The notes: generated by a model not told the origin, from the letters alone. A stretch of DNA of 64,000 bases from Bryobacteraceae bacterium (GCA_019187195.1 JABAQT010000037.1:1-64000); one strand, 5' to 3'. Counted from the first letter of the stretch, positions 9,601 to 17,473 are shown. Numbers and translations are program-made.

Positions 9601-9876
9601 GGAGACCCAGGCGCGCTCGATCTGTTCGCGGAGTTCGTCGGAAGTGAAGGACTGGATGAGACGTTTCTTGATCTCGGTGGCGGCTTTTTCGGTGAAGGTA
9701 ACGGCGAGGATGCGGTTGGGAGGGATGCCTTTGGAGGCGACGAGCCAGCGAAAGCGTTCGATGAGGACGCGCGTCTTGCCGGAACCGGGTCCGGCGACAA
9801 CGCAGACATCCTGTCCCCAGCGTTCGACGGCGGCCTGCTGGGCGGGGTTGAGGGAGATGGCGGGAGCGGGATTCAT
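6655..9876 (-). CDS. addA: AddA-like UvrD/RecB-family helicase-nuclease with Fe-S-type cysteines
   Basis: A 1073-residue SF1A helicase fused to a RecB-type nuclease. Visible helicase motifs: Walker A AGPGSGKTR (28-36), Ia AVTFTEKAATEIK (~58-70), Walker B MDELQDTN (~342), VGDINQSIYYFR, V SVHSAKGLEFP (~675) and VI RLLYVAMTRA (~748). The C-terminal nuclease has ILVDYKSDL (~962, the D-x-K core). A Cys near 845 (FCPRQYYL) and C-x2-C-x6-C near 1047 (CLRCAHYQSAC) match the iron-sulfur staple of AddB/Cas4 nucleases. AddAB resects double-strand breaks for recombination. It starts 5 nt after addB ends, in one operon. Confidence 0.9.
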   Translation of the reverse strand: MNPAPAISLNPAQQAAVERWGQDVCVVAGPGSGKTRVLIERFRWLVASKGIPPNRILAVTFTEKAATEIKKRLIQSFTSDELREQIERAWVSTIHGFCTRLLKENAIAAAVDPDFSLLDEAQSRILQLHTAEAVLDDLLGERPELMRVLLRELNTGASGLAESLLEFFEEARTAGMPLENLRPPSKQAASAWPRISGAAHSILADPPVGTFNQRQSHQRFHQWAAAVLALDPSSSFREKIRLFAGMPSATSLKSTSRARSAALELEETLLPLAQAELILDARLPVYPLILEALRRIRDAYSGAKRLRGVLDFDDLEEFAIHLLESNEPLRARVRHSFDQVLMDELQDTNRLQWRLIDLVRRPDTLFAVGDINQSIYYFRHADPGVFRDYRDSLSSRGLPIDELRENYRARPEIIDAVNRITPYLSDGVEPHRLLACREFPSLSNSCIEYVHTFAAVPEDDPVRTEARWIARRIQELNSPPDYSRFAILARVIGALAPIQQALDEYGIPSVISGGRSFYESREIRDLTAWLNVLANPRDEISLVTVLRSPLCGISDELLFRLKHSAPDDLFAALATAGDPRLEWFHALVSKQRAQAGASSPDALLAQVLDESGYQDGLPSRPRANIAKFLAILRDRFHKNPATPGELAADIARWRETAAEPEASAAELANCVHLMSVHSAKGLEFPVVFLAAMRNGAQNREPVFCFDASGLLGATWRHPELRKGISDPTHLQVCARRKRQEDAEEDRLLYVAMTRAGERLVFTASSHPGRSDWARKVAEGLLLPTSIPKAEHSESIYSAIREAPPPPSPQSGDLEEQTPAAIVSPPSIPGGHDSVVPVTSVARFAFCPRQYYLSRYLGLPTQTPAPINANPDPEADAGEWTASEFGVAVHEILAGKSIENPPPEAITLAARFHASPLGRRLENASRLGREYDFLIELEDMILRGQIDLWFEESGELILVDYKSDLVAPGGERRHAYRYGAQIRLYALALERLTGRLPDHAFLWYLRTETPVPVSLHPQAIAEARGLVRQLREAQSAVKFPMREGDHCLRCAHYQSACPAQPTPDSSNPLPLAPS

Positions 9877-9881
9877 AGAGG

Positions 9882-12542
9882 TTACGAAGCGCCTCCGGCC
9901 ACCTGGACGAGCGGACTGGCGGCGCCGGCGCGGCAGGCGTCGCGGTATTCACACCAGGCGCATTTTTTCCTGTCGGCGGGCGCGGGGTGGATCTCACCCG
10001 CTTCGATGCGAAGGGCGGCGGATGTGGTGGAGTCGACGGCGCGCCGCATCATCTCGCGGAGTTGGGAGGGATCACAGGATTCGCCGATGCCGTCCCATCC
10101 GGGGTAGGCGAGGCGCCAGCCCATCCAACTGACTTCGCCGCGGAGACCGCAATAGAGCATGCCGGCCGGGGGCGACTGGTAGAGTTGCCCGGCGGCCCAT
10201 AAATAAAGCCCACCCTGGACGAGTTCGCCGCGCTCGTGGGAGCGGATGCGGCCGCGGATTCTGTCCGGGGTGGAGTACTTGTAGTCGATGACGATGAGTC
10301 CGCGGCCGGGGAGTTCGACGACACGGTCGATCTTGCCGCGGATGCGGAGTCCGGCGGTGAGAGGCAGGTGGAAATCGCGTTCGATGCCGCGGGTTGCGGC
10401 TCCATCGAGTGGAGGGCTATCGAGGAAGCGCCGGAGGTTGGCTTGCAGTTCGAGGCGCACGGTCTCGGTGCGGGCGTTGAGAGGAATGGATTTTTCGCGG
10501 CAGGCGCCGGAAAAGAGGCGGTTGAAGATCTCTTCGACAAGAAGCGGAGCTCCCTCGGCGGCGGCGAGAGTCTGATGAAGAATGTTGCCCTGCAGCAGGA
10601 AATCAAGACGTTCGCCGGGAGGCGCCGGGGGTGGGTTGAGCTTGAGGATGTGGCGGGCGAAGAACTGGAAGGGGCACTGGAGGAAGGTTTCGACGCTGGT
10701 GGGCGAGAGCGAGGCACGGGCCTTACGGAGAGCGGCGAGGAGTTCGGGGCCGGTGATGCGGGAGGGGGGAGGAGAGGATTTCGCCCACAGCGGGCGCGGG
10801 CGGGCGGGTACGGCCGATTCGGCGCGCGTGTGGGGATGGCCGCGTTCGAAACGGGCGAGGAAAAAGGAGGGAAGCGTCTCTTCACCCCTGGAGTTGGCGC
10901 GGGGGAAGGAGAGATAGAGGCGGTCTTGCGCGGCGGAGGCCGCCACATCGAAGAGGAAGGCTTCTTCCCGCTGGCGTTCGGTGCTGGTGCGGAGAAGAAT
11001 GCCCTGACGGCGGAGCAGCTCGCGATCGGGATCGGCGAGGATGGGGTGGGCGGAATGATATTGGGGGAAGACGCGTTCCAGCAGGCCGCAGATGAAGACC
11101 ACGGGGAGGCTCCACTGGCGGGCTTCATAGACATCGAGAACATGGACGACGTTGCGGCGCTGATCACGGCCGGCGAGGGAGACGTGCTCGATGATCTCGC
11201 GGAGATGGGAGCGGAATTCCGAGAGAGTGACGGGCTGATCGGGGAGGATGGCGGCGGTGAGTTCGACGGACTCCCGCCAGGCATCCTGGGCGGAGAGCAG
11301 GCTGCGCCAGGCGAGAACCTGGGTGTGCGGGACATCGGCTGTGTAGACGGGTGTGGGGATGAGACCGGGAAGGCGCTGAAACTCGACAGCCCATTGGGCG
11401 GGAGTATGGATGGCGGAGGCCCAGGGCTCGAAGGATCGCCAATTGGGGAGGAGTGCATCGAGTTCGGGAGGGAAGCCCCGGGCGGGGATCCGCGCGAGCA
11501 GAGTGTGGAGGAGCTGGTCCGTTGCGGGAGTGGCGGCGACGCCGGAGAGCGGCATCTCGAGGAGGGGAAGAAGGCGTTCGTAATCCCAGTGAGATTCGAT
11601 GGCATCGAGGAAGCCGAGGAGAAACCGCGCGAGAGGGTGAGTGTGAAGCGGCTCCTGAAAATAGAAGCGGGCAGGAATGCCGTAGCGTTGCAGCGTGGTG
11701 CGGAGAAGAGGTACGTAGGGATGGGCGGCGCGGACGAGGATGCCGATATCGCCTGGAGCGTAACCTTCACCGAGAAGGGCGGCGATACGGCGGGCAATGT
11801 CGTCTGCCTCGTCCTGTTCGGTGGAAGAACCGACGATGGAGGCAACGGGGTTTGAAGGAGGCTGGTGGTGGCGCGATTCGAGGAAGCCCATGGCGCGGAG
11901 GGAGGCGGCGCTTTCGTTGGCTCCGTCCCATTGAGGCAACGAGAGGTGAATTTGAGCGGGGTGAAGAGCGCCGAGAATTTCGAGTTCGGCGGGAGTGAAG
12001 GCGTAAAAACCGGTGAGGAAGATGCGGTTCCATGGCGGCGGGGCGGCGCGAAGCCTTTGGGCGGCGAGTTTGAGGCGTTGTGGGCGGAGGAGGAAACCGG
12101 CCTGACGGAGTCGGGCTTCGAGAAGGACAATCAATTGGTGGAAGGCGCGGGCGGCGGGGGAGTAACGGGAGTCCGGGGTCCAGGCGGATTGGCCGACCTC
12201 CTGGACGAGGTTGACGAGCATGCGGAGAAGGCCTTTGGAGTGGGCGAGCGGAGCAAAGAGGGCGGGAGGGTTGGAGTGTAGTTCAGCATGAAGGAAGCGG
12301 TTGATGACGGCTGGCGAGGCGGGGGGGATGTCGCGGATGTAGGGCTCGATGAAACGGGAGAGGGTGACGATGGAATCCGGGCGAACAAAGGCTCCTTCGC
12401 GGGCCATGGAATGGCGCAGATGCTCGGCCAGGGTGGAGGTGGGAACGAGCAGACAGGCGGATTCGGCTCCCCGGGAGAGGGCATCGCGAAAGAGGGTGAG
12501 GGGATGGCCGGGTAGGCTGCCGGCGGTGTGGAAGAGTAGCAC
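9882..12542 (-). CDS. addB: AddB-like PD-(D/E)XK exonuclease subunit
   Basis: An 886-residue partner of AddA. The N-terminal half is an inactivated helicase fold: no Walker A is present, but a motif V-like segment remains (ARQWSLPVVFICGL). The C-terminal nuclease shows PTSVETFLQCPFQFF (first Fe-S Cys, ~622), GNILHQTL, RIRGKIDRV, LIVIDYKYS (~750) and the triple-Cys end CAWCEYRDAC (~862). This is the standard AddB Fe-S nuclease layout. The start codon is GTG at 12542 with only a weak ribosome-binding site. It lies 20 nt after the small unknown gene and 5 nt before addA, so all three are likely one transcript. Confidence 0.88.
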   Translation of the reverse strand: MLLFHTAGSLPGHPLTLFRDALSRGAESACLLVPTSTLAEHLRHSMAREGAFVRPDSIVTLSRFIEPYIRDIPPASPAVINRFLHAELHSNPPALFAPLAHSKGLLRMLVNLVQEVGQSAWTPDSRYSPAARAFHQLIVLLEARLRQAGFLLRPQRLKLAAQRLRAAPPPWNRIFLTGFYAFTPAELEILGALHPAQIHLSLPQWDGANESAASLRAMGFLESRHHQPPSNPVASIVGSSTEQDEADDIARRIAALLGEGYAPGDIGILVRAAHPYVPLLRTTLQRYGIPARFYFQEPLHTHPLARFLLGFLDAIESHWDYERLLPLLEMPLSGVAATPATDQLLHTLLARIPARGFPPELDALLPNWRSFEPWASAIHTPAQWAVEFQRLPGLIPTPVYTADVPHTQVLAWRSLLSAQDAWRESVELTAAILPDQPVTLSEFRSHLREIIEHVSLAGRDQRRNVVHVLDVYEARQWSLPVVFICGLLERVFPQYHSAHPILADPDRELLRRQGILLRTSTERQREEAFLFDVAASAAQDRLYLSFPRANSRGEETLPSFFLARFERGHPHTRAESAVPARPRPLWAKSSPPPSRITGPELLAALRKARASLSPTSVETFLQCPFQFFARHILKLNPPPAPPGERLDFLLQGNILHQTLAAAEGAPLLVEEIFNRLFSGACREKSIPLNARTETVRLELQANLRRFLDSPPLDGAATRGIERDFHLPLTAGLRIRGKIDRVVELPGRGLIVIDYKYSTPDRIRGRIRSHERGELVQGGLYLWAAGQLYQSPPAGMLYCGLRGEVSWMGWRLAYPGWDGIGESCDPSQLREMMRRAVDSTTSAALRIEAGEIHPAPADRKKCAWCEYRDACRAGAASPLVQVAGGAS

Positions 12543-12562
12543 CTGACGCTACCAGTATGGCA

Positions 12563-12856
12563 TCAGGCACGGATGTCCTGGAGCATGCTGGTGACTTGAA
12601 AACCGGCTTGAAAGGGGCGGCCGCGCAGGAGGTCGCGAATCGGATCGACCTGGTGGCGCCAGAGGGGAAAATCCACGTGAACGGCGGGCAGGCGGCGGCC
12701 GTCGCGCTCGATTTCGGCGTGATGGTGGATCTCAGGATTGATGGGAAAGGGAGCTTCAGCGAGGGTATCGAGCAGGCACTCGAGGAGGAACGCCTCGACG
12801 GTGACACGAACAGAAAGCAAGTCTCCGGCAAAGCCATTGGGTTGCCAAGCGCTCAT
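12563..12856 (-). CDS. Small protein of unknown function, first gene of the addBA operon
   Basis: A 97-residue acidic protein beginning MSAWQPNGFAGDLL. The ATG at 12856 is preceded at ideal spacing by the strong ribosome-binding site AAGGAGG, which settles the start. It appears alpha/beta, has a His-rich stretch (EIHHHAEIE) and has no signal peptide or membrane segment. I do not recognise a family. Its stop is 20 nt before the GTG of addB, so it is probably co-expressed with the repair nuclease. A terminator hairpin lies 40-70 nt upstream. Confidence 0.65.
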   Translation of the reverse strand: MSAWQPNGFAGDLLSVRVTVEAFLLECLLDTLAEAPFPINPEIHHHAEIERDGRRLPAVHVDFPLWRHQVDPIRDLLRGRPFQAGFQVTSMLQDIRA

Positions 12857-12897
12857 CGAACAACCTCCTTCGCGCGTGGCGGGGTTGGTCAGCGGCA

Positions 12898-12925
12898 AGA
12901 AAAAGACCCTGCCGCGGCAGGGTCT
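12898..12925 (-). terminator. Intrinsic terminator or attenuator upstream of the addBA operon
   Basis: A perfect 20-nt palindrome at 12906-12925 (gaccctgccgcggcagggtc) is followed, reading the minus strand, by a T-rich run (tttttctt) at about 12898-12905. This is a classical Rho-independent terminator shape. It lies 165 nt downstream of the Spy-like gene and about 40 nt upstream of the next start codon. It may end the stress operon or act as an attenuator for the small gene plus addBA. Confidence 0.75.
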
Positions 12926-13090
12926 GATATAAGAACCGATGACTGACCCGCCTTTAGCACTTTTTTTAGCGTGGTTGCAAGTAGCCCGGTCGCTTGCGGA
13001 AAGGGACCTAAATCATTCCACGTTCAATAACAGGATATCACCGGTTGGATTGCGGCACAATAGAAAACTTGCCCGCCGGGCACTCCACCC
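12926..13090 (-). other. 165-nt untranslated leader or spacer
   Basis: No convincing open reading frame is present between the Spy-like gene and the terminator at 12898-12925. On the minus strand the segment holds two related short blocks, ccgcaatccaaccgg and ccgcaagcgaccggg, and an A-rich stretch. Its position before a terminator, ribosome-binding site and start codon resembles a regulatory leader, but I cannot match it to a known riboswitch. Confidence 0.4.
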
Positions 13091-13474
13091 TCAACGAATC
13101 TGCTTTGTTTGCAGATCGCTGATCATGCGGAGAAACTTCTGGCGTTGTTCCTCGTTGAGGATGTGCATGATGCGGGCTTTGCCGGAGGAGCGTACATCGT
13201 TCATCTGCTCCTGGAGGGTCTGATAGTACATGACAAAGTCATTGAGGACGACTTCCATCTGGCGGGCCTGATCGGGAGTGAGGTCAAGCTCGCGGCGGAA
13301 GCGTTCGAGGGAGATCTCCCTGCCGCCTTCCTTCCAATAGCTGAGGTCGCGACGAAAAACCTGGCTGAAGCCGAAACGCATGGTGAGAGCGCCGGCGGTT
13401 GCGCCGCACAAAAAAACCAGCAGAAGTGTACACAGAATGCGTGGATTCTGCCACGTCATCCGGTGATCGTGCAT
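13091..13474 (-). CDS. Spy/CpxP-like periplasmic protein, membrane-anchored
   Basis: A 127-residue protein with one N-terminal hydrophobic segment (residues ~12-31, signal anchor or signal peptide) followed by an all-helical region. It contains LDLTPDQ and ILNEEQRQKF, the paired 'LT..Q' helices typical of the Spy/CpxP LTXXQ family and of periplasmic metal-sensor-like proteins. These proteins chaperone or sense misfolded envelope proteins. It follows the anti-sigma gene by 9 nt, so it is probably an output or modulator of the same envelope stress module. Confidence 0.75.
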   Translation of the reverse strand: MHDHRMTWQNPRILCTLLLVFLCGATAGALTMRFGFSQVFRRDLSYWKEGGREISLERFRRELDLTPDQARQMEVVLNDFVMYYQTLQEQMNDVRSSGKARIMHILNEEQRQKFLRMISDLQTKQIR

Positions 13475-13483
13475 GAGAGGTGG

Positions 13484-13945
13484 TTACTCCTGAAAAGTAG
13501 TCAACTGAACGAACACGGTATTGCGATCCTGCTCGCTATCGACGAATTGGGGAGCCGGTTGAGGCTCGGCCGCGAGGATCTGTTCGGGCATGGAGGCGGC
13601 GGCGGAATAATCGTCCTTGGGACTGGTGAATAGAAAGAGGCCGAGAAGAAGAGTAAGGACGGCGGAGGCGTACATCAGGCGCCGCGCGAAGAGCGGTTCG
13701 AGAAAGACGCTCCAGATGGAGGACTCCTTTTGAGCCTGGATACGGTCCATGACGCGGGCATAGAAGCCCGGGTCGGGTTCCGTCGAGGCGGGAGCTTTCA
13801 AGGCGCGGATGAGGCGAGCCTGGTGTTCGAATTGGGAAACAGTGTCAGTACACTCGGGACAAGCCGCGAGATGTTCGAGGAAGCCGGCGTCAGGTTTGCC
13901 GGCGAGATAGCCTTCAATCCCTTCCCTGGCGGATGGGTGCATCAT
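13484..13945 (-). CDS. Zinc-finger anti-sigma factor, single-pass membrane protein
   Basis: A 153-residue protein with an N-terminal H-x3-C-x2-C motif (HLAACPEC, about residues 25-32), the mark of zinc-binding anti-sigma domains. One membrane helix follows near residues 90-107 (LMYASAVLTLLLGLFLF), then a short periplasmic tail. The family binds and holds an ECF sigma factor until an envelope signal triggers release. It lies 125 nt downstream of the ECF sigma gene, its likely partner, and 9 nt upstream of the Spy-like gene. Confidence 0.82.
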   Translation of the reverse strand: MMHPSAREGIEGYLAGKPDAGFLEHLAACPECTDTVSQFEHQARLIRALKAPASTEPDPGFYARVMDRIQAQKESSIWSVFLEPLFARRLMYASAVLTLLLGLFLFTSPKDDYSAAASMPEQILAAEPQPAPQFVDSEQDRNTVFVQLTTFQE

Positions 13946-14070
13946 AATCTTCCCTCACAAATCCACTGCATTCGCGGATCTTCTACTCTTACGGTCCGGT
14001 GTTCCGGATCCTGGTGTCCGCTTACGATCCTGACTAACAGCCGCTGAAGCGACATGATATCGCACTTCCA

Positions 14071-14736
14071 TCAAACCGCGGCGGACTTCCCGCCGCGGAA
14101 GAGTTTGTGCGCGGCCTTGAGCAGCTTCTGGCGCGCGCGAAACAGTTTCACCTTAATAGTATTCTCATTCATTCCCGTCATCTCCGCCAATTCCTCGACG
14201 GAGTGGCCTTCCACTTCCTTGAGGAGGATGAGGCGGCGGTCTTCCTCGGAGATCTTGTCCAGCAGCTTCACGATGAGATCGTGGCGGGCGAGGGCGGAAT
14301 CAACAGCCGGGCGGTTGTCGGTGACGGAGTCGGAGTTCTCCATCTTGCGGCTGTCCTCCTCGGAGAAATCGCTTTCGTAGACGAGTTTGCGTACGCGCTT
14401 CTTGCGCAGGTAATCGTAGCACTCGTTGACGGTAATCTTATAGATCCAGGTGAGGAGCGAACTGCGGGAGTCGAAGTTGCCAATCGAGAAATAGACTTTG
14501 GCGAAGACCTGCTGCGCGATGTCCTCGGCGTCATTTCGATTGCGCAGGATTCCATAGATGATGGAATACACCTTGGCCTGGTAACGCTCGACAATCTCCC
14601 GGAAAGCCAATTCGTCGCGCGCTTGCACGCGTTTGACGAGGAGGGCTTCATCTGAATAGCGGTTATCCACTTTAGCCCTGGGGCGTGGTCTTTCGGCTGT
14701 AGCCGGAATCGGAAGAACGCTTGCTAGCCCGCTCAT
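14071..14736 (-). CDS. ECF-type RNA polymerase sigma factor
   Basis: A 221-residue sigma-70 family protein of the ECF group. Region 2 is clear (AFREIVERYQAKVYSI, NDAEDIAQQVFAKVY, LTWIYKITVNECYDYLR). Region 4 contains EEDRRLILLKEVEGHSVEEL, then MNENTIKVKLFRARQKL as the recognition helix. The N-terminal extension of about 30 residues is Pro/Arg-rich. I use ATG 14736; a TTG two codons upstream is possible. No good Shine-Dalgarno site is seen. A SigW-like promoter candidate lies immediately upstream, suggesting autoregulation. Confidence 0.88.
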   Translation of the reverse strand: MSGLASVLPIPATAERPRPRAKVDNRYSDEALLVKRVQARDELAFREIVERYQAKVYSIIYGILRNRNDAEDIAQQVFAKVYFSIGNFDSRSSLLTWIYKITVNECYDYLRKKRVRKLVYESDFSEEDSRKMENSDSVTDNRPAVDSALARHDLIVKLLDKISEEDRRLILLKEVEGHSVEELAEMTGMNENTIKVKLFRARQKLLKAAHKLFRGGKSAAV

Positions 14737-14745
14737 GACCAATCC

Positions 14746-14772
14746 GACGCGCGGTTCCGGCTTTAGGTTTCA
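14746..14772 (-). promoter_or_regulatory. Candidate ECF-type autoregulatory promoter
   Basis: On the minus strand, TGAAAC (14772-14767) and CGTC (14749-14746) are separated by 17 nt, close to the TGAAAC-N16-CGTA pattern of SigW-type ECF promoters. Transcription from it would begin within a few bases of the sigma gene start codon, giving a nearly leaderless mRNA, which fits the lack of a ribosome-binding site. This is a pattern match by eye only. Confidence 0.3.
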
Positions 14773-14883
14773 ACCGGATATACGGACAATAGCATACCTC
14801 ACGGAAGCGCGGAACCGGGGCAATGGGGGCTGTTTCATTCCTTCCATTTTGATATAGTTTAAGAAGCAGGAGTTCTATTCCAA

Positions 14884-15207
14884 ATGATCCAACTGACTGA
14901 ACGTGCCGTGGACAAGGTGCAGGAGATCCTGGGATCCCAGGATCCAAAGCCCGCCGGATTGCGGATAGCGGTGGTGGGTGGCGGCTGCTCCGGGTTCAGC
15001 TATTCGATGGCGTTTGAAAATACGCCTCAGATGCTGGACAAGACATACAGCTACAAAGACTTGAGAGTATTCGTCGATCAGGCGAGTCTGCTCTACCTGG
15101 ACAACGTAGAAATAGACTACGTGGAGACGCTAGAGGGATCAGGGTTCAAGTTCAACAACCCGAATGTGAAGTCCACCTGCGGGTGTGGCAGCTCCTTCAG
15201 CGCCTGA
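14884..15207 (+). CDS. erpA: A-type iron-sulfur cluster carrier (ErpA/IscA family)
   Basis: A 107-residue HesB/IscA/ErpA-family protein. The three cluster-binding cysteines are present in GGGCSGFSY and CGCGSSF near the C-terminus. Such proteins accept a [2Fe-2S] or [4Fe-4S] cluster and pass it to apo-enzymes in the cytosol. Telling ErpA from IscA or SufA needs phylogeny; the isolated position outside an isc or suf operon favours ErpA. AGGAG lies about 10 nt before the ATG. A strong terminator follows. Fe-S client enzymes in this window include the radical SAM protein and the AddAB nucleases. Confidence 0.88.
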   Translation: MIQLTERAVDKVQEILGSQDPKPAGLRIAVVGGGCSGFSYSMAFENTPQMLDKTYSYKDLRVFVDQASLLYLDNVEIDYVETLEGSGFKFNNPNVKSTCGCGSSFSA

Positions 15208-15231
15208 GGTTCTTCCTTCTCCAATTTCCGG

Positions 15232-15268
15232 CCCCTGCTCTCCCCGCGAGGGAGGGTAGGGGTTTTTG
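15232..15268 (+). terminator. Intrinsic terminator after the Fe-S carrier gene
   Basis: CCCCT...CTCCC pairs with GGGAG...AGGGG around a CGCGA loop, followed by TTTTT at 15263-15267. Stem plus T-run make a good Rho-independent terminator that separates the Fe-S carrier gene from murQ. Confidence 0.75.
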
Positions 15269-15304
15269 TTTCTTGCCGCCGATCGTAGAGCCAGGGACGG
15301 AGCC

Positions 15305-16198
15305 ATGATTGATAATCTGTTGACCGAAAAGGAAAATCCGGCGTCCGCAAACATCGACAGGCTGAGCACCGAGGAGATGCTGAAGGTGATCAACGCCGAG
15401 GATGGGAAGGTGGCTGGAATGGTGGCGGCCGAGATACCGCGCATCGGGGAAGCGGTGGACACGATTGTGAAGGCGATGGGGTTGGGGGGGCGCCTGTTCT
15501 ATGTAGGCGCGGGAACAAGCGGGAGGCTTGGGGTGCTGGACGCCTCGGAGTGTCCTCCAACCTACAATGTGGCTCCGGATCTGGTGCAGGGCATCATAGC
15601 GGGAGGAGAGGCGGCGCTTTCGCGCTCGACCGAAGCGAGCGAGGATGACGCCGGGAGCGGGGCGCGTGACGTCGTGGCGCACGGATTCACGAGTGCGGAT
15701 GTACTTTGTGGAATCGCGGCCAGCGGGCGGACGCCCTACGTATTGGGTGCGGTCGCAAAGGCGCGGTCGATGGGGGCGGTGACGATTGGGGTGAGTTGCG
15801 TACCCGAGTCGGAACTGTCACGGGCGGTGGACATCGCCATTACTCCGGTGACGGGCCCGGAGGTGATTACGGGCTCGACGAGAATGAAGGCCGGGACGGC
15901 GACGAAACTGGTGTTGAACATGCTGACCACCGGGGTGATGATCCGGTTGGGCATGACCTATGGAAACCTGATGGTGAACGTGCAGCCGAAGAACGGGAAA
16001 CTCGAGGCGCGGGCGCGGCGGATCATCAGCAGGGCCACGGGATGCGGCGGCGAGGAGGCGGCGCGGTTGCTCTCCGCATCCGGGCGCAGCGTGCGGACGG
16101 CGATCGTGATGGGACGTTTGCGAGTGGACCGCGAGGAAGCGGAAAGACAGTTGGCGGCGGCGGGGAATGTGGTGGCGCGCGCGTTGGGAGAAAATTGA
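15305..16198 (+). CDS. murQ: N-acetylmuramic acid 6-phosphate etherase
   Basis: A 297-residue SIS-domain protein. Family-specific blocks include YVGAGTSGRLGVLDASECPP, with the catalytic Glu in DASE, and ITGSTRMKAGTATKLVLNML. MurQ cleaves the lactyl ether of MurNAc-6-phosphate to GlcNAc-6-phosphate and D-lactate during peptidoglycan recycling. ATG 15305 gives the usual family length. It is followed after 6 nt by murA, so recycling and new synthesis of wall precursors are genetically linked here. No MurNAc kinase or PTS gene is in view. Confidence 0.95.
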   Translation: MIDNLLTEKENPASANIDRLSTEEMLKVINAEDGKVAGMVAAEIPRIGEAVDTIVKAMGLGGRLFYVGAGTSGRLGVLDASECPPTYNVAPDLVQGIIAGGEAALSRSTEASEDDAGSGARDVVAHGFTSADVLCGIAASGRTPYVLGAVAKARSMGAVTIGVSCVPESELSRAVDIAITPVTGPEVITGSTRMKAGTATKLVLNMLTTGVMIRLGMTYGNLMVNVQPKNGKLEARARRIISRATGCGGEEAARLLSASGRSVRTAIVMGRLRVDREEAERQLAAAGNVVARALGEN

Positions 16199-16204
16199 AG
16201 CAGA

Positions 16205-17473
16205 ATGGATAAGTTTGTCATAACGGGCGGAGTGCCGCTGAAGGGCACGATTGCGGTGAGCGGCGCGAAGAACTCGGCGCTGCCGGCGCTGGCGGCATCA
16301 CTGCTGACCGAAGAGCCGGTCGTGCTGCACGGGATTCCACGGGTGCGGGACATCGCGACGATGGTGAGCCTGCTCGGCTCGACGGGAGCGCGGACGGAGG
16401 TGGAAGGCGGCACGGTACGCGTCGAGGCGGCGCGGATCACGGAGCCCGAGGCTCCCTATGAACTGGTGAAGACGATGCGCGCCTCGAGCCTGGTGCTGGG
16501 CCCGTTGGTGGCGCGCCATGGGAGGGCGCGGGTATCCATGCCGGGCGGATGCGCCATTGGAGCGCGGCCGATCAATTTGCATGTTCACGGGCTGGAACAA
16601 CTGGGCGCGGAGGTGACGCAATCGCACGGCTACATTGAAGCGGCGGCTCCGAAGGGCTTGCGGGGCGCGGTGGTGCATTTTGACCGGATCACGGTGACGG
16701 GGACGGAAGATCTGCTGATGGCGGCGACGCTGGCCAAGGGGGAGACCGTGCTGGTGAACGCGGCGCGGGAACCGGAGGTGACGGACCTGGCGGATCTGCT
16801 GACACGGATGGGGGCGCGCATCGAGGGAGCGGGATCATCGACGATCCGGGTGACGGGGGTGGAGAAGCTGCACGGGGCCGAACACCGCATTATTCCGGAC
16901 CGCATCGAGGCAGGGACGTTTCTGATGGCGGGAGCCATCACGGGAGGGGACCTGCTGTTGACGGGGTGCCGTCCCGGGCATCTGACGGCGCTGGCGGTGA
17001 AGTTGCGCCAGGCGGGCGTGGAGTTGGAGGAAGAGGGAAGTTCCGGCATGCGCGTGCGAGGCGGAGGCAGGCTGCGCAGCGTGGACATGACCACCGAAGA
17101 GCATCCGGGGTTTCCGACGGATCTTCAGGCGCAGTACATGGCGCTGATGACGCAGGCGGACGGAATCAGCCTGATCATGGAGACAATATTTGAGAACCGG
17201 TTCATGCACGCCTCCGAGTTGATGCGCATGGGAGCGAACATTCGCATCGAAGGAAGGCAGGCGATTGTAGCGGGCCCAAGGGAGATGAGTGGAGCGCAGG
17301 TAATGTCGTCGGACCTGCGCGCGAGCGCATCGCTGGTGCTTGCCGCGATGGTAGCCAAGGGCGAAACTATCATTGACCGCGTGTATCATATCGACCGCGG
17401 GTATGAGCGGATCGAGGAAAAACTGGCGGGCGTGGGAGCGCAAATTCGCAGAGTACGGGAGGGACGGGAATGA
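16205..17473 (+). CDS. murA: UDP-N-acetylglucosamine 1-carboxyvinyltransferase
   Basis: A 422-residue EPSP synthase-family enzyme carrying out the first committed step of peptidoglycan synthesis: transfer of enolpyruvate from PEP to UDP-GlcNAc. Diagnostic features are the substrate Lys in [11 protein letters not shown] near the N-terminus and the catalytic Cys in [11 protein letters not shown] (~residue 116). That Cys is the fosfomycin target, so the enzyme is expected to be the sensitive type. Length is normal. The rhodanese gene overlaps the stop codon by 4 nt (ATGA). Confidence 0.97.
   Translation: MDKFVITGGVPLKGTIAVSGAKNSALPALAASLLTEEPVVLHGIPRVRDIATMVSLLGSTGARTEVEGGTVRVEAARITEPEAPYELVKTMRASSLVLGPLVARHGRARVSMPGGCAIGARPINLHVHGLEQLGAEVTQSHGYIEAAAPKGLRGAVVHFDRITVTGTEDLLMAATLAKGETVLVNAAREPEVTDLADLLTRMGARIEGAGSSTIRVTGVEKLHGAEHRIIPDRIEAGTFLMAGAITGGDLLLTGCRPGHLTALAVKLRQAGVELEEEGSSGMRVRGGGRLRSVDMTTEEHPGFPTDLQAQYMALMTQADGISLIMETIFENRFMHASELMRMGANIRIEGRQAIVAGPREMSGAQVMSSDLRASASLVLAAMVAKGETIIDRVYHIDRGYERIEEKLAGVGAQIRRVREGRE

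Noticed and set aside
7384..10107. A 907-codon open frame on the plus strand opposite addA/addB.
   Set aside because: It is the complement-frame shadow of a high-GC gene: Gly/Asp/Glu-rich, with no family motif, while the minus strand shows intact helicase motifs.
10236..11855. A 539-codon plus-strand frame opposite addB.
   Set aside because: Low-complexity Gly/Glu-rich translation with no recognisable domain; shadow of addB.
12926..13090. Possible cyclic-di-GMP (GEMM) riboswitch suggested by ccgcaagcgaccggg.
   Set aside because: Only the 3' half faintly resembles the motif; the conserved 5' GGCAAA part and the tetraloop are missing.
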